A stretch of DNA of 5,375 nucleotides from Dehalococcoidia bacterium (GCA_009779655.1 WRDV01000070.1:1-5375); one strand, 5' to 3'; positions 1-5,375 are shown, counted from the stretch's first letter. The notes: generated by a model from the letters alone, not told the origin. Numbers and translations: made by a program.

Positions 1-2007
1 AATTAGACTGTAATCCTTAAGTTGCACATTATCGTCGGTATCCCAATCTTGGACATACACACCAATGACAGTATAGATATTGACTATGTCCACATGAAAT
101 ACATAATAAACCTCAATGCCAACGTTAGCGCTGATGTACTTTACCTGTATCCAATAGCGACCGTTTTTATCCACAGCCATGGAATAGTGATGTGTATCTT
201 TATCCGGATTAAAATACAGATTTAGACTCTCGCCAACACCGCCTTCGCCCCTGTTTGCGGGATCGGTAACATCATATCCGGCTTCAAAGCTTCCGTGTGT
301 ATCAAATATATGTAGCTGGTGCGATACACTTTCGCGAAACCACATTACACCCGCAATAGCTTTATCGGGGTGGCTTCCTACATTGTCATGCAATATCTTC
401 AGATCAAGTAAAACGGTATCGTTATAAATCTTTGTACCCGGAGTTACAGTCAATGCCACTACCGGGCTGTTGCTTTTCATCTCATATTCTTTGAAACTTG
501 TTGCAACCGGATATTCCACGGTATTCGATGGCTTGTTGACCGTCATGGTGCCGTCGCTATATGTGCCACTCACCGAATCAACTATACAATAATCGTAATA
601 GCTCGCAGACCCGGTTACCGGCAACCACAAATAAGCCATGCCAAGCTCGTTGGCCGTAGCGGTATAGGTATAAGTATTGGGAGATGTACCAACTATCATC
701 TCTACTTCAGCAAACGGAATTATACTTCTTTCTCTTTCATCTAACACTTTAAGCCCGATCATGAAGACGTCTTCGCCGAATTCGTTCTTCGGGGTATAAT
801 TGATGCGAACATTTTGTTCGTCACGTGTCAGAGAGAGAATATTTCCTGAGGTAATGACTACATATGCCGCAGTGCCACCGCCGCCGCCAACGCCCGAAAC
901 GCCGTCATTGTTTTGATTTCGCGCATATATAATACCGCCGGAAATATTTATCACCCCTCCGCTCCGGTCTATACCATTACCTATGCCTGCGGCACCTGCA
1001 GAACCTAAGGCATAAATGAGCCCCCCACTGATATTGACAGTGCCACAATGAGACGCAGCGCCGGCGCCAATACCAGTCCCTCCATTGTTCTGTGTTGTAG
1101 TAGTTATTTTACCGTTGGTAATCGTTATTATGTCTTCAAGCAAATCTGAAGTTCTATGTTGCGCGCCTCCACCTATCCCGGCTCCAGCATTTGCGCTATA
1201 AGCAATTACTTCTCCGCCATTAATGGTAATGTGACCGCTTGGAGCGCGCCCGCCTCCGCCTATTCCTGCGCCGCCTAAAGTAGCATAAACGCCCGCTCCT
1301 GACGATGATGAATTTACAATACCGCCATTTATAATTATATTACCGCCTCTGCCGTAAGCACCGCCGCCGATTCCCGCACCTCCATTCCCGCCAACAGCTG
1401 TAACTGTGCCGCTCTCTATACGAATAGTTCCACAGGGGATACTGATATGCACACCAGTGCCTTGTTCATATTCATTGGTATTGGTGGTACAAATACCGCC
1501 GATGCCGGCACTATATCGTCCGCCTGTAGAACTCAACTTGCCCTCGCCCTCAATTATCAAAGTGGCGCCAAACTGAACATAGATACCAGCTTGAACAGCA
1601 TTTTGACTAGTAGACACACCAGTACAAATAAAACTATTTTCAGAGCCATCGACAAGATACAATATGGCAGTTGCGTTATCTAAAATTTGTAATTGGGAAA
1701 CATTTCCGGATCTATTTGTGCCATTTAGCACCAATACCGTATCGGCTTTGACAGAAATTATGCCGCTGCCACCATTTACCTCATATACCTTGTCTGCAGC
1801 AGAAATAGTTACGTCACCATCGGGGAGCACGTCTGTAATCACGTGAGGACCGTAGTCAGTACCAATCCCACTTGCCTGCGCCAACTTTGGCGCAAAAAAG
1901 GATCCGTTTTGTGCCATGAGCGCTATGGCACAAAACAGCATGACAAGCGTTAAAAAATGCCCCTTTATTCTATTGACTAGCCTTCTAGAAGTTCTATTCT
2001 TTGTCAT
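1..2007 (-). CDS. Secreted glycine-rich repeat surface protein, N-terminal 669 residues (partial)
   Basis: The frame is open without a stop from the ATG at 2007 to the window edge, so the C-terminus is missing. AGGAG (2017-2013) lies 5 bases before the ATG. Residues 1-45 form a signal peptide: a basic start (KNRTSRR), a hydrophobic core at about 18-32 and a likely cleavage site AQA|SG after residue 45. Residues 50-160 resemble the lead-in of Firmicutes-type surface proteins, with short strands such as DVTIS and TLIIEGEG. At residues 166-376 a GAGIG-like motif recurs seven times (near 166, 210, 246, 275, 310, 339 and 370), alternating with strands such as ITINGG and VNISGG; I infer a parallel beta-helix. 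Residues about 385-669 lack the repeat and look like Ig-type beta-sandwich modules. It probably acts outside the cell or on the envelope in binding carbohydrate or other surfaces. The ligand is unknown, and any anchor or dockerin would lie outside the window. Confidence 0.85.
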   Translation of the reverse strand, partial: MTKNRTSRRLVNRIKGHFLTLVMLFCAIALMAQNGSFFAPKLAQASGIGTDYGPHVITDVLPDGDVTISAADKVYEVNGGSGIISVKADTVLVLNGTNRSGNVSQLQILDNATAILYLVDGSENSFICTGVSTSQNAVQAGIYVQFGATLIIEGEGKLSSTGGRYSAGIGGICTTNTNEYEQGTGVHISIPCGTIRIESGTVTAVGGNGGAGIGGGAYGRGGNIIINGGIVNSSSSGAGVYATLGGAGIGGGGRAPSGHITINGGEVIAYSANAGAGIGGGAQHRTSDLLEDIITITNGKITTTTQNNGGTGIGAGAASHCGTVNISGGLIYALGSAGAAGIGNGIDRSGGVINISGGIIYARNQNNDGVSGVGGGGGTAAYVVITSGNILSLTRDEQNVRINYTPKNEFGEDVFMIGLKVLDERERSIIPFAEVEMIVGTSPNTYTYTATANELGMAYLWLPVTGSASYYDYCIVDSVSGTYSDGTMTVNKPSNTVEYPVATSFKEYEMKSNSPVVALTVTPGTKIYNDTVLLDLKILHDNVGSHPDKAIAGVMWFRESVSHQLHIFDTHGSFEAGYDVTDPANRGEGGVGESLNLYFNPDKDTHHYSMAVDKNGRYWIQVKYISANVGIEVYYVFHVDIVNIYTVIGVYVQDWDTDDNVQLKDYSLI

Positions 2008-2010
2008 CTC

Positions 2011-2017
2011 GTCTCCT
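2011..2017 (-). promoter_or_regulatory. Ribosome binding site of the surface protein
   Basis: On the minus strand AGGAGAC precedes the ATG, with 5 bases between AGGAG and the start. This decides the start at 2007 over an in-frame extension back to about 2130, which has only GTG/TTG candidates and no comparable site. The signal peptide directly after this ATG agrees with that choice. Confidence 0.7.
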
Positions 2018-2109
2018 ATAAATTCACTCGCCTTAATACCCGCTAAACTGAATACTCCAATTTCTGTAATGGTTAATCCAGCCAAAAACACAGCCTCAAA
2101 TACTGTCCG

Positions 2110-2128
2110 CGCACAATTACATTGTGCG
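2110..2128. promoter_or_regulatory. Perfect 19-base palindrome, candidate operator
   Basis: CGCACAAT and ATTGTGCG flank a 3-base centre, a perfect 8-bp inverted repeat. It lies just downstream of the TATAAT at 2144-2139 on the minus strand and about 100 bases before the surface-protein ATG. A dimeric repressor bound here would overlap the first transcribed bases. With a 3-base loop the RNA hairpin would be tight but has no T tract after it, so it is not a terminator. No regulator gene is visible nearby. Confidence 0.45.
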
Positions 2129-2138
2129 ACCTAGTTTA

Positions 2139-2144
2139 ATTATA
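2139..2144 (-). promoter_or_regulatory. Candidate -10 box of the surface-protein promoter
   Basis: The minus strand reads TATAAT, a perfect -10 consensus, about 130 bases before the ATG at 2007. I find no good -35 hexamer at 16-18 bases spacing, so the site is either activator dependent or partly fortuitous. The palindrome at 2110-2128 would begin only a few bases after the expected transcription start. Confidence 0.4.
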
Positions 2145-2147
2145 TAC

Positions 2148-2400
2148 CTATGTCATATGCCTATGCCCACGTTCGAACCAAAAACTCTTGCCATTCTCAC
2201 TCTGCGCGGCAAGCAGTTTTCTGTTCAGTAACTCATTCCGTGTATTGCCGTTGAATAGTCCTGCTGTTGTTTCCATATTTACTACTAAATCAATACGATC
2301 CCTTTCCATATCGTCATATGCTTTGTTCAGACAGTGTAAACAATGGGGTAACACGAATGTCAACACCTATAGCTAAAATATTTTTAAGCACCTCAAAAAA
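2148..2400 (-). pseudogene. Frameshifted remnant of an unidentified gene
   Basis: Two minus-strand frames each give protein-like sequence over adjoining stretches. The first reads FFEVLKNILAIGVD, then IRVTPLFTLSEQ, from about 2400 to 2316, where it meets TGA. The second continues from about 2321 with YDDMERDRIDLVV, NMETTAGLFNGNTRNELL, then NRKLLAAQSENGKSFWF, and stops at TAG 2150-2148. Joining them with one shift near 2316-2330 gives about 84 residues of plausible soluble protein with normal codon choice. The upstream end is blocked by TAA in the first frame near 2420, and no start with a ribosome binding site is seen, so a 5' part is missing. I do not recognise the family. It could instead be chance open sequence; a similarity search of the joined product would decide. 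Confidence 0.35.
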
Positions 2401-2745
2401 CACTTGTCTACCCCAGGATTAACTATCCATTGTGCATAAAACAAGATAAAATATAGCTTGAAAGGTTGGTGTTGAAATAAACTTTCAAGCATGCTTGTCA
2501 GATATAGAATATTCCTCACGATGCAGAAAAACACGCCGTTAAGAATTCTTGGATGCTATGAATACGGTTATCCTTTAGCTCTATGCCAAACGAATAGAAA
2601 AAGTACCGGCCGCAAAACGGCGCCTTTGGTGAGTTTATCCTACAAGAGAGATTATAAAGCGCAGTCAATACTCTGACGGCGAATAAGAGTTAGTATATCA
2701 CACCGGGCAGCCCTTATTACTCGACAGCGCAATACAAAGAGCTAA
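2401..2745. other. Intergenic stretch without a convincing gene
   Basis: About 345 bases separate the gene remnant from the plus-strand operon promoter. A 61-codon frame at 2491-2676 has no ribosome binding site and no recognisable protein, and I do not accept it. The visible structure is the 9-bp inverted repeat at 2456-2490 and a GC-rich hairpin near 2609-2625 (GCCG-CAAAA-CGGC core) with no T tract. I compared the stretch by eye with c-di-GMP, c-di-AMP and SAM riboswitch cores and found no match. Confidence 0.5.
2456..2490. repeat. Perfect 9-bp inverted repeat
   Basis: GCTTGAAAG (2456-2464) and CTTTCAAGC (2482-2490) are exact reverse complements around a 17-base spacer. Read on the minus strand, the second arm is followed by the T-rich run TATATTTTATCTTGTTTT, so it could be a weak minus-strand terminator; on the plus strand no T tract follows. 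It could also be a regulator site or a mobile-element end. No coding sequence overlaps it. Confidence 0.5.
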
Positions 2746-2754
2746 TGGTATAAT
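2746..2754 (+). promoter_or_regulatory. Extended -10 promoter of the PHP-plsY operon
   Basis: TGGTATAAT is an extended -10 element (TGn directly before a perfect TATAAT). The hexamer at the usual -35 distance does not match TTGACA, as is common for extended -10 promoters. Transcription would start at about 2759-2761, some 90 bases before the PHP gene ATG, and practically at the GTG of the small ORF at 2761. Confidence 0.6.
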
Positions 2755-2760
2755 ACCGAG

Positions 2761-2859
2761 GTGCAAGCAATAAACTTCCCCGATTTTACGGTCAGGGTAT
2801 CATTGTCGGAACGAATCAGGTTTAAAGCCTTGTTGCTGGAGTGGATGTATGAACGGTAA
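2761..2859 (+). CDS. Possible 32-residue leader peptide overlapping the PHP gene
   Basis: A frame from GTG at 2761 to TAA at 2857-2859 encodes 32 residues beginning VQAINFPDFTVRVSLSERIR and ending in LLLEWMYER. It overlaps the first 11 bases of the PHP gene in another frame, a layout typical of translational coupling. The composition (a charged, amphipathic second half) looks like protein rather than noise. The predicted transcription start coincides with the GTG, so it would be translated from a leaderless or near-leaderless transcript, and no ribosome binding site is seen. It is not a regulatory peptide of any type I know; it has no run of a single amino acid as in attenuators. It may be a chance open frame. 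Confidence 0.3.
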   Translation: MQAINFPDFTVRVSLSERIRFKALLLEWMYER

Positions 2860-3709
2860 GATAGATCTGCATGCGCATACCAATGCCTCGGATGGCAAGT
2901 ATTCCCCGGCGCAACTGGTGCGTTTGGCAGCAAGTAATGCTTTGACCTTATTATCTATTACTGACCATGACACAGTAGGCGGCGTGCTTGCAGCGCAAAC
3001 TGCAGCGCAAGAATATCCCTCATTAAAAATAATTCCGGGCGTCGAAATTAGCTCTCATGCGCCTGGCAATGAGGTTCATATACTGGGCTTTTTCATTGAC
3101 ATAGACAGTCCTGTTCTTATGCGGCAGCTGGCGGCGCTCAGCGATTCTAGGCGCGACCGCGCCCATGCCATTGTAGAGAAATTACATGATTTAGGGCTTG
3201 ATATCAGCTTAGAGCGCGTATACCAACTTGCCGGCGAAGGCAGTATCGGGCGGCCGCATATAGCGCAGGCTTTGATGGAAAAGGGATATGTTTCTTCATT
3301 TCAAGAGGTGTTTGTGCGCTACCTCGGGCAGGGATGCCCTGCCTATGTGGAACGAGTCAAGATTACTCCCGATGAAGCAGTGGAATTAGTTTTGCGCAGC
3401 GGCGGCTTGCCTGTGTTAGCCCATCCTACTACCATAAGCGATGCTGAAACGTTGATAATTCGCTTAACAGAACGTGGGTTGGTGGGCATGGAATGTCACT
3501 ATAAGGACTATACTCCTGCACAGCGCAATGAACTGGCAGCTATGGCACGTCGCCATAACCTGATTTCCACAGGCGGCAGCGATTATCATGGCATTGATGA
3601 AACAACTGAGGTTATGCTTGGTGAAGCTAGTGTGCCTGCTGAGTGCGCTGAGAACCTTATTCTGGCGGCGCGTGAGCGCGGTATTAAGCTGCCGTCATAT
3701 ATGGATTAA
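2849..3709 (+). CDS. PHP-domain metal-dependent phosphoesterase, TrpH/YciV type
   Basis: A complete 286-residue protein, the normal length for the TrpH/YciV group. All expected PHP metal-site motifs are present: DLHAHT with H8 and H10, D15, ITDHD with H40, PGVE with E66, H77, AHP with H192, and GSDYHG with D245 and H247. RPH at 135-137 is also typical. Known relatives are 3',5'-nucleoside bisphosphate phosphatases, and E. coli YciV (RNase AM) is a 5'-3' exoribonuclease that trims RNA 5' ends; action on short RNA or nucleotide bisphosphates in the cytoplasm is therefore likely, though the exact substrate is not visible. GGAG lies 7 bases before the ATG and supports this start. plsY begins 3 bases after its stop, so the two are very probably one transcript. 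A DNA polymerase-type PHP is excluded by the length. Confidence 0.9.
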   Translation: MNGKIDLHAHTNASDGKYSPAQLVRLAASNALTLLSITDHDTVGGVLAAQTAAQEYPSLKIIPGVEISSHAPGNEVHILGFFIDIDSPVLMRQLAALSDSRRDRAHAIVEKLHDLGLDISLERVYQLAGEGSIGRPHIAQALMEKGYVSSFQEVFVRYLGQGCPAYVERVKITPDEAVELVLRSGGLPVLAHPTTISDAETLIIRLTERGLVGMECHYKDYTPAQRNELAAMARRHNLISTGGSDYHGIDETTEVMLGEASVPAECAENLILAARERGIKLPSYMD

Positions 3710-3712
3710 AAT

Positions 3713-4411
3713 ATGGAAATGTGGTTTGAGTTTATACTATTGTTGACAGGAGCCTATGTTTTGGGTTCCATACCTGCGGCCTATCTGTGTGTAAAATGGG
3801 CAACTGGCGCAGATATACGTAAGATTGGAACAGGGAATGTAGGTTCTTCTAATGTGGCGCAGACTACATCCAAACCGCTTGCGGTGGCGGTAGGATTGTT
3901 TGACATGGGCAAGGGGACACTGGCTTTTTTTGCGGCCTATTGGCTTGGTATGGAAGTATGGCAGCAGATGGCGGCGGGCCTTGTTACGGTTGCCGGTCAT
4001 AATTGGTCCGTATTCATTCGTTTTCACGGCGGGAAGGGCATGATTACCACGCTAGGTGTTATTTTTGCGATTTCGCCGCTATTGGGTCTAATAATATTGC
4101 TTACGGCTTATTTACCTGCGTTTTTTAAGCAGATGGCGCTGGGCGTTTTTGTTTGTTTTCTGACACTACCTCTGTGGAGCTGGTTCGCATGGGACTGGTT
4201 CGCTTCGTCACGCCTAGGCATTGAAGACAAAGCGACGGTTACAATAGGCTTATTCATTATCGCTTTGATGGGAGCGGTTAAACGGCTGATTGGAGCGCGT
4301 GTGACCATTAGCCGCGACGTGCCTATTGGAGAATTACTGCTCAACAGGCTTCTTTTTGATCGCGACATTCGTGATCGCTATGCGTGGATTAACCGCTCCT
4401 CATCCGGTTGA
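3713..4411 (+). CDS. plsY: PlsY-type glycerol-3-phosphate acyltransferase
   Basis: PlsY is a membrane enzyme that moves an acyl group from acyl-phosphate to glycerol-3-phosphate, the first acylation in phospholipid synthesis. The 232-residue product has about six hydrophobic segments (roughly 5-27, 55-78, 86-100, 110-135, 137-160 and 174-193). Family landmarks are GSIPAAYL (18-25), the motif-1 region GTGNVGSSNVAQ (39-50), DMGKG (64-68) and the motif-3 region GHNWSVFIRFHGGKG (95-109). Motif 1 departs from the usual GSGNxGATNxxR: Ser is Thr40 and the Arg position is Gln50. Length slightly exceeds the usual 190-215 because of a charged tail after about 200. The gene starts 3 bases after the PHP gene; the ribosome binding site is weak, so coupling is likely, and Met3 at 3719 is an alternative start. 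Membership of the family is clear; activity on the usual substrates is less so. Confidence 0.85.
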   Translation: MEMWFEFILLLTGAYVLGSIPAAYLCVKWATGADIRKIGTGNVGSSNVAQTTSKPLAVAVGLFDMGKGTLAFFAAYWLGMEVWQQMAAGLVTVAGHNWSVFIRFHGGKGMITTLGVIFAISPLLGLIILLTAYLPAFFKQMALGVFVCFLTLPLWSWFAWDWFASSRLGIEDKATVTIGLFIIALMGAVKRLIGARVTISRDVPIGELLLNRLLFDRDIRDRYAWINRSSSG

Positions 4412-4420
4412 TTTTTGTTT
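4389..4420 (+). terminator. Intrinsic terminator overlapping the plsY stop
   Basis: TTAACCG (4389-4395) pairs with CGGTTGA (4405-4411), counting one G-T pair, around a 9-base loop. TTTTTGTTT follows at 4412-4420. The stem is only 7 bp and modest in G+C, so termination may be partial. It sits at the end of the PHP-plsY operon and its 3' arm contains the plsY stop codon. Confidence 0.55.
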
Positions 4421-4521
4421 CGCGCAGACATAGAGGCATAAGTTGTCCATGCAGCACCGTGCGCATAAAGGATTGTGAGGCAAGAGACTCACCCTGTTTT
4501 ACTAATAGCGCGTGATGCAGG

Positions 4522-5007
4522 TTATATATGCGCTGTATGCTCAGTATTCTCGTGATTATGCTGATTCCAGTCAGGCACATGCGCGTTTATGGGCGCGTCA
4601 TTTGTGGGTATGAATGGTTTTATATCAACTACAGGCGTGCCATCAAGCGCATCAAGGTTTCGCACCTGCAAAATATTGCGGTCTACTGATAGCAGCTTCG
4701 CGACTTTGATACAGAGCGGATTTGGGCGATAGGGTGAACGAGAAGCGAATACGCCTACTTCCGGTAATGCGGGGTCGCCCCGATAGCGCACTCGTAACGC
4801 CATTTTTGTCCTATCAGTAGCTTTATGCGCCCAGTATATAACCGTTATATGAGAATAATGTTCTAACCCGAATAATCCTTCTTGCCAGAGCGGTAGTACT
4901 TCAATTTCGGACACCACATCACTCCAATCATATTCAGGCTTAGGGGTATTTTTGATATGGCTGCGTACGCGGCCTATAGGTTTCAATGCGATATACATGC
5001 GTTCCAT
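4522..5007 (-). CDS. trmO: tRNA (t6A37) methyltransferase TrmO / TsaA family
   Basis: This 161-residue protein belongs to the TsaA/UPF0066 family, whose E. coli member TrmO uses S-adenosylmethionine to N6-methylate t6A at position 37 of certain tRNAs. Visible hallmarks are IGRVRS (11-16), LFGLEHYSHITVIYWAH (45-61), VFASRSPYRPNP (86-97) and LDALDGTPVVDIKPF (118-132), in the standard order. E. coli TrmO has an extra C-terminal domain; this is the short single-domain form common in archaea and many bacteria. The last 14 residues are rich in His and Asn and probably disordered. The ATG at 5007 has no strong ribosome binding site; Met4 at 4998 is a possible alternative. The gene converges on plsY with 110 bases between stops; that gap holds only a weak GTGAG/CTCAC hairpin that might end this transcript. 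It forms its own transcription unit. Confidence 0.88.
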   Translation of the reverse strand: MERMYIALKPIGRVRSHIKNTPKPEYDWSDVVSEIEVLPLWQEGLFGLEHYSHITVIYWAHKATDRTKMALRVRYRGDPALPEVGVFASRSPYRPNPLCIKVAKLLSVDRNILQVRNLDALDGTPVVDIKPFIPTNDAPINAHVPDWNQHNHENTEHTAHI

Positions 5008-5017
5008 TTCAAATGCT

Positions 5018-5152
5018 ACAATACTATATGGTGATCAGCCCCCATTGTTTGTACCCATTGCTCAACAGTGTGCGATATACGAAATATGAATAACTAGGAA
5101 GCCATCCTACACCAACATAAGCGCGCCGAATCTTTCCGGGCGGCGCTTTTCT
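5018..5152 (+). ncRNA. Candidate small RNA ahead of an orphan terminator
   Basis: TGCTACAAT (about 5015-5023) resembles an extended -10 on the plus strand. The stretch that follows has no protein-coding frame, contains a hairpin TAGGA-AGCCA-TCCTA (5095-5109) and ends in a good intrinsic terminator (5119-5152). Transcript length would be about 120 bases. It does not match any RNA family I can recognise, and the promoter lacks a clear -35, so this is a hypothesis only. Confidence 0.2.
5119..5152 (+). terminator. Intrinsic terminator with no obvious gene upstream
   Basis: AAGCGC (5119-5124) pairs exactly with GCGCTT (5143-5148), and GCC (5125-5127) extends the stem against GGC (5139-5141) past a one-base bulge at G5142. 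TTTTCT follows at 5147-5152. The T tract is on the plus strand only, so it does not serve trmO. The nearest plus-strand gene, plsY, ends 700 bases earlier behind its own terminator. Confidence 0.6.
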
Positions 5153-5316
5153 ATGCGGACAGTTTACAACGTCGTGATATGGAAATTCAAACCTGCGGCT
5201 AAAGTAAAATTCGCAACCTTAAAGACAGTTTTGCGATCTTGCAGATGTTATAACTATAGCATATTGACTTATCATAGACTATCATGTAGGCTGTAATCAC
5301 TAGGAGGTGATTACGA
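5152..5316 (+). mobile_element. Possible left end of the IS630-type element
   Basis: This is the non-coding run from the end of the orphan terminator to the transposase start. A TA at 5152-5153 is followed by GCGGACAGTTT, and GACAGTTT recurs at 5224-5231. IS630 elements insert at TA, so the left terminal repeat may start here. The right end is outside the window, so the terminal repeat cannot be confirmed and the exact boundary is a guess. Confidence 0.25.
5293..5314 (+). promoter_or_regulatory. Hairpin holding the transposase ribosome binding site
   Basis: GTAATCAC (5293-5300) and GTGATTAC (5307-5314) are a perfect 8-bp inverted repeat with the 6-base loop TAGGAG. The strong Shine-Dalgarno AGGAGG (5302-5307) is in the loop and first stem base, and the ATG follows two bases after the stem. 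Folding would hinder ribosome access and hold transposase synthesis down, especially on read-through transcripts from outside. Confidence 0.55.
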
Positions 5317-5375
5317 ATGGCATTACCGGTATCAAATGATTTACGCAGGGCGATTGTAATTCACAAGAAGAATAA
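5317..5375 (+). CDS. IS630-type transposase, first 19 residues (partial)
   Basis: The frame begins MALPVSNDLRRAIVIHKKN and runs off the right edge. The pattern of a short M-x-x-P-x-S-x-DLR start leading into an amphipathic helix is that of the N-terminal helix-turn-helix domain of IS630/Tc1-mariner transposases, which cut and paste an element into TA sites. AGGAGG (5302-5307) gives a very strong ribosome binding site, 9 bases before the ATG. Only the first helix is visible, so the DDE catalytic domain and intactness cannot be judged. Another helix-turn-helix protein is possible but less likely. Confidence 0.6.
   Translation, partial: MALPVSNDLRRAIVIHKKN

Noticed and set aside
830..1400. Dense GCC/CCG repeats suggesting a DNA tandem repeat or CRISPR-like array
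   Set aside because: The repetition is at the protein level (glycine-rich turns); units differ in length and sequence, with no conserved DNA repeat or spacer pattern.
22..1846. Several plus-strand open frames of 60-78 codons (22-225, 1447-1683, 1664-1846)
   Set aside because: They lie antisense to the continuous 669-codon surface-protein frame and have no ribosome binding sites or protein-like sequence.
1916..2376. Plus-strand frames at 1916-2134 and 2188-2376
   Set aside because: The first is antisense to the signal peptide and promoter of the surface protein, the second to the better-supported gene remnant; neither has a ribosome binding site or recognisable content.
2570..2660. Possible riboswitch (a hairpin-rich stretch with GCAAAAC and CTTTGG motifs)
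   Set aside because: The motifs do not assemble into any aptamer core I know, and the nearest gene starts about 190 bases further on behind its own promoter.
2491..2676. 61-codon plus-strand frame
   Set aside because: No ribosome binding site; the start is immediately behind an inverted repeat; the composition resembles translated non-coding DNA.
2742..2933. Minus-strand frame of 63 codons
   Set aside because: It is antisense to the promoter and start of the PHP gene.
3737..4368. Minus-strand frames of 96 and 86 codons inside plsY
   Set aside because: They are shadows of a clear membrane enzyme gene; the basic, cysteine-rich translations are typical of antisense frames.
4389..4580. Minus-strand 63-codon frame between plsY and trmO
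   Set aside because: It overlaps the trmO 3' end in another frame and the plsY terminator, with no protein family resemblance.
5034..5064. Direct repeat CCCATTG spaced 13 bases upstream of trmO
   Set aside because: Only 7 bases are repeated, not aligned with a clear promoter; chance is the simplest explanation.

Overview
The window comes from a bacterial chromosome of moderate G+C content, probably an anaerobe of the Chloroflexota/Firmicutes type. That guess rests on protein style only: a secreted protein with glycine-rich GAGIG repeats, an unusual PlsY, and Shine-Dalgarno sites of the AGGAG kind. No rRNA or other phylogenetic marker is present, so the assignment is weak. I see no CRISPR array, tRNA or rRNA.

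Layout. Positions 1-2007 (minus strand) hold the N-terminal 669 codons of a large secreted repeat protein that runs off the left edge. Behind its start lie a -10 box and a perfect 19-base palindrome that looks like an operator. Positions 2148-2400 hold what looks like a frameshifted remnant of an unidentified minus-strand gene. Positions 2401-2745 hold no convincing gene, only a 9-bp inverted repeat. An extended -10 promoter at 2746-2754 then drives a plus-strand operon: a possible 32-codon leader ORF (2761-2859), a PHP-domain phosphoesterase of the TrpH/YciV type (2849-3709) and a PlsY-type glycerol-3-phosphate acyltransferase (3713-4411). A modest intrinsic terminator overlaps the plsY stop codon. 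The gene for the tRNA methyltransferase TrmO (4522-5007, minus) converges on this operon. The right end has a plus-strand terminator with no obvious gene in front of it, then the first 19 codons of an IS630-type transposase whose ribosome binding site lies in a perfect hairpin.

How the genes fit together. The two operon genes are ordinary housekeeping functions (nucleotide/RNA phosphoester turnover and phospholipid acylation) that appear to be co-transcribed. TrmO is an independent tRNA-modification gene. The left and right flanks are accessory: a surface protein beside a decayed gene, and an insertion sequence. I see no clear new multi-gene defence or metabolic system. The most unusual points are two substitutions in the PlsY catalytic motif, the mini-ORF overlapping the PHP gene start, the palindrome at the surface-protein promoter, and the orphan terminator, which may end a small RNA.
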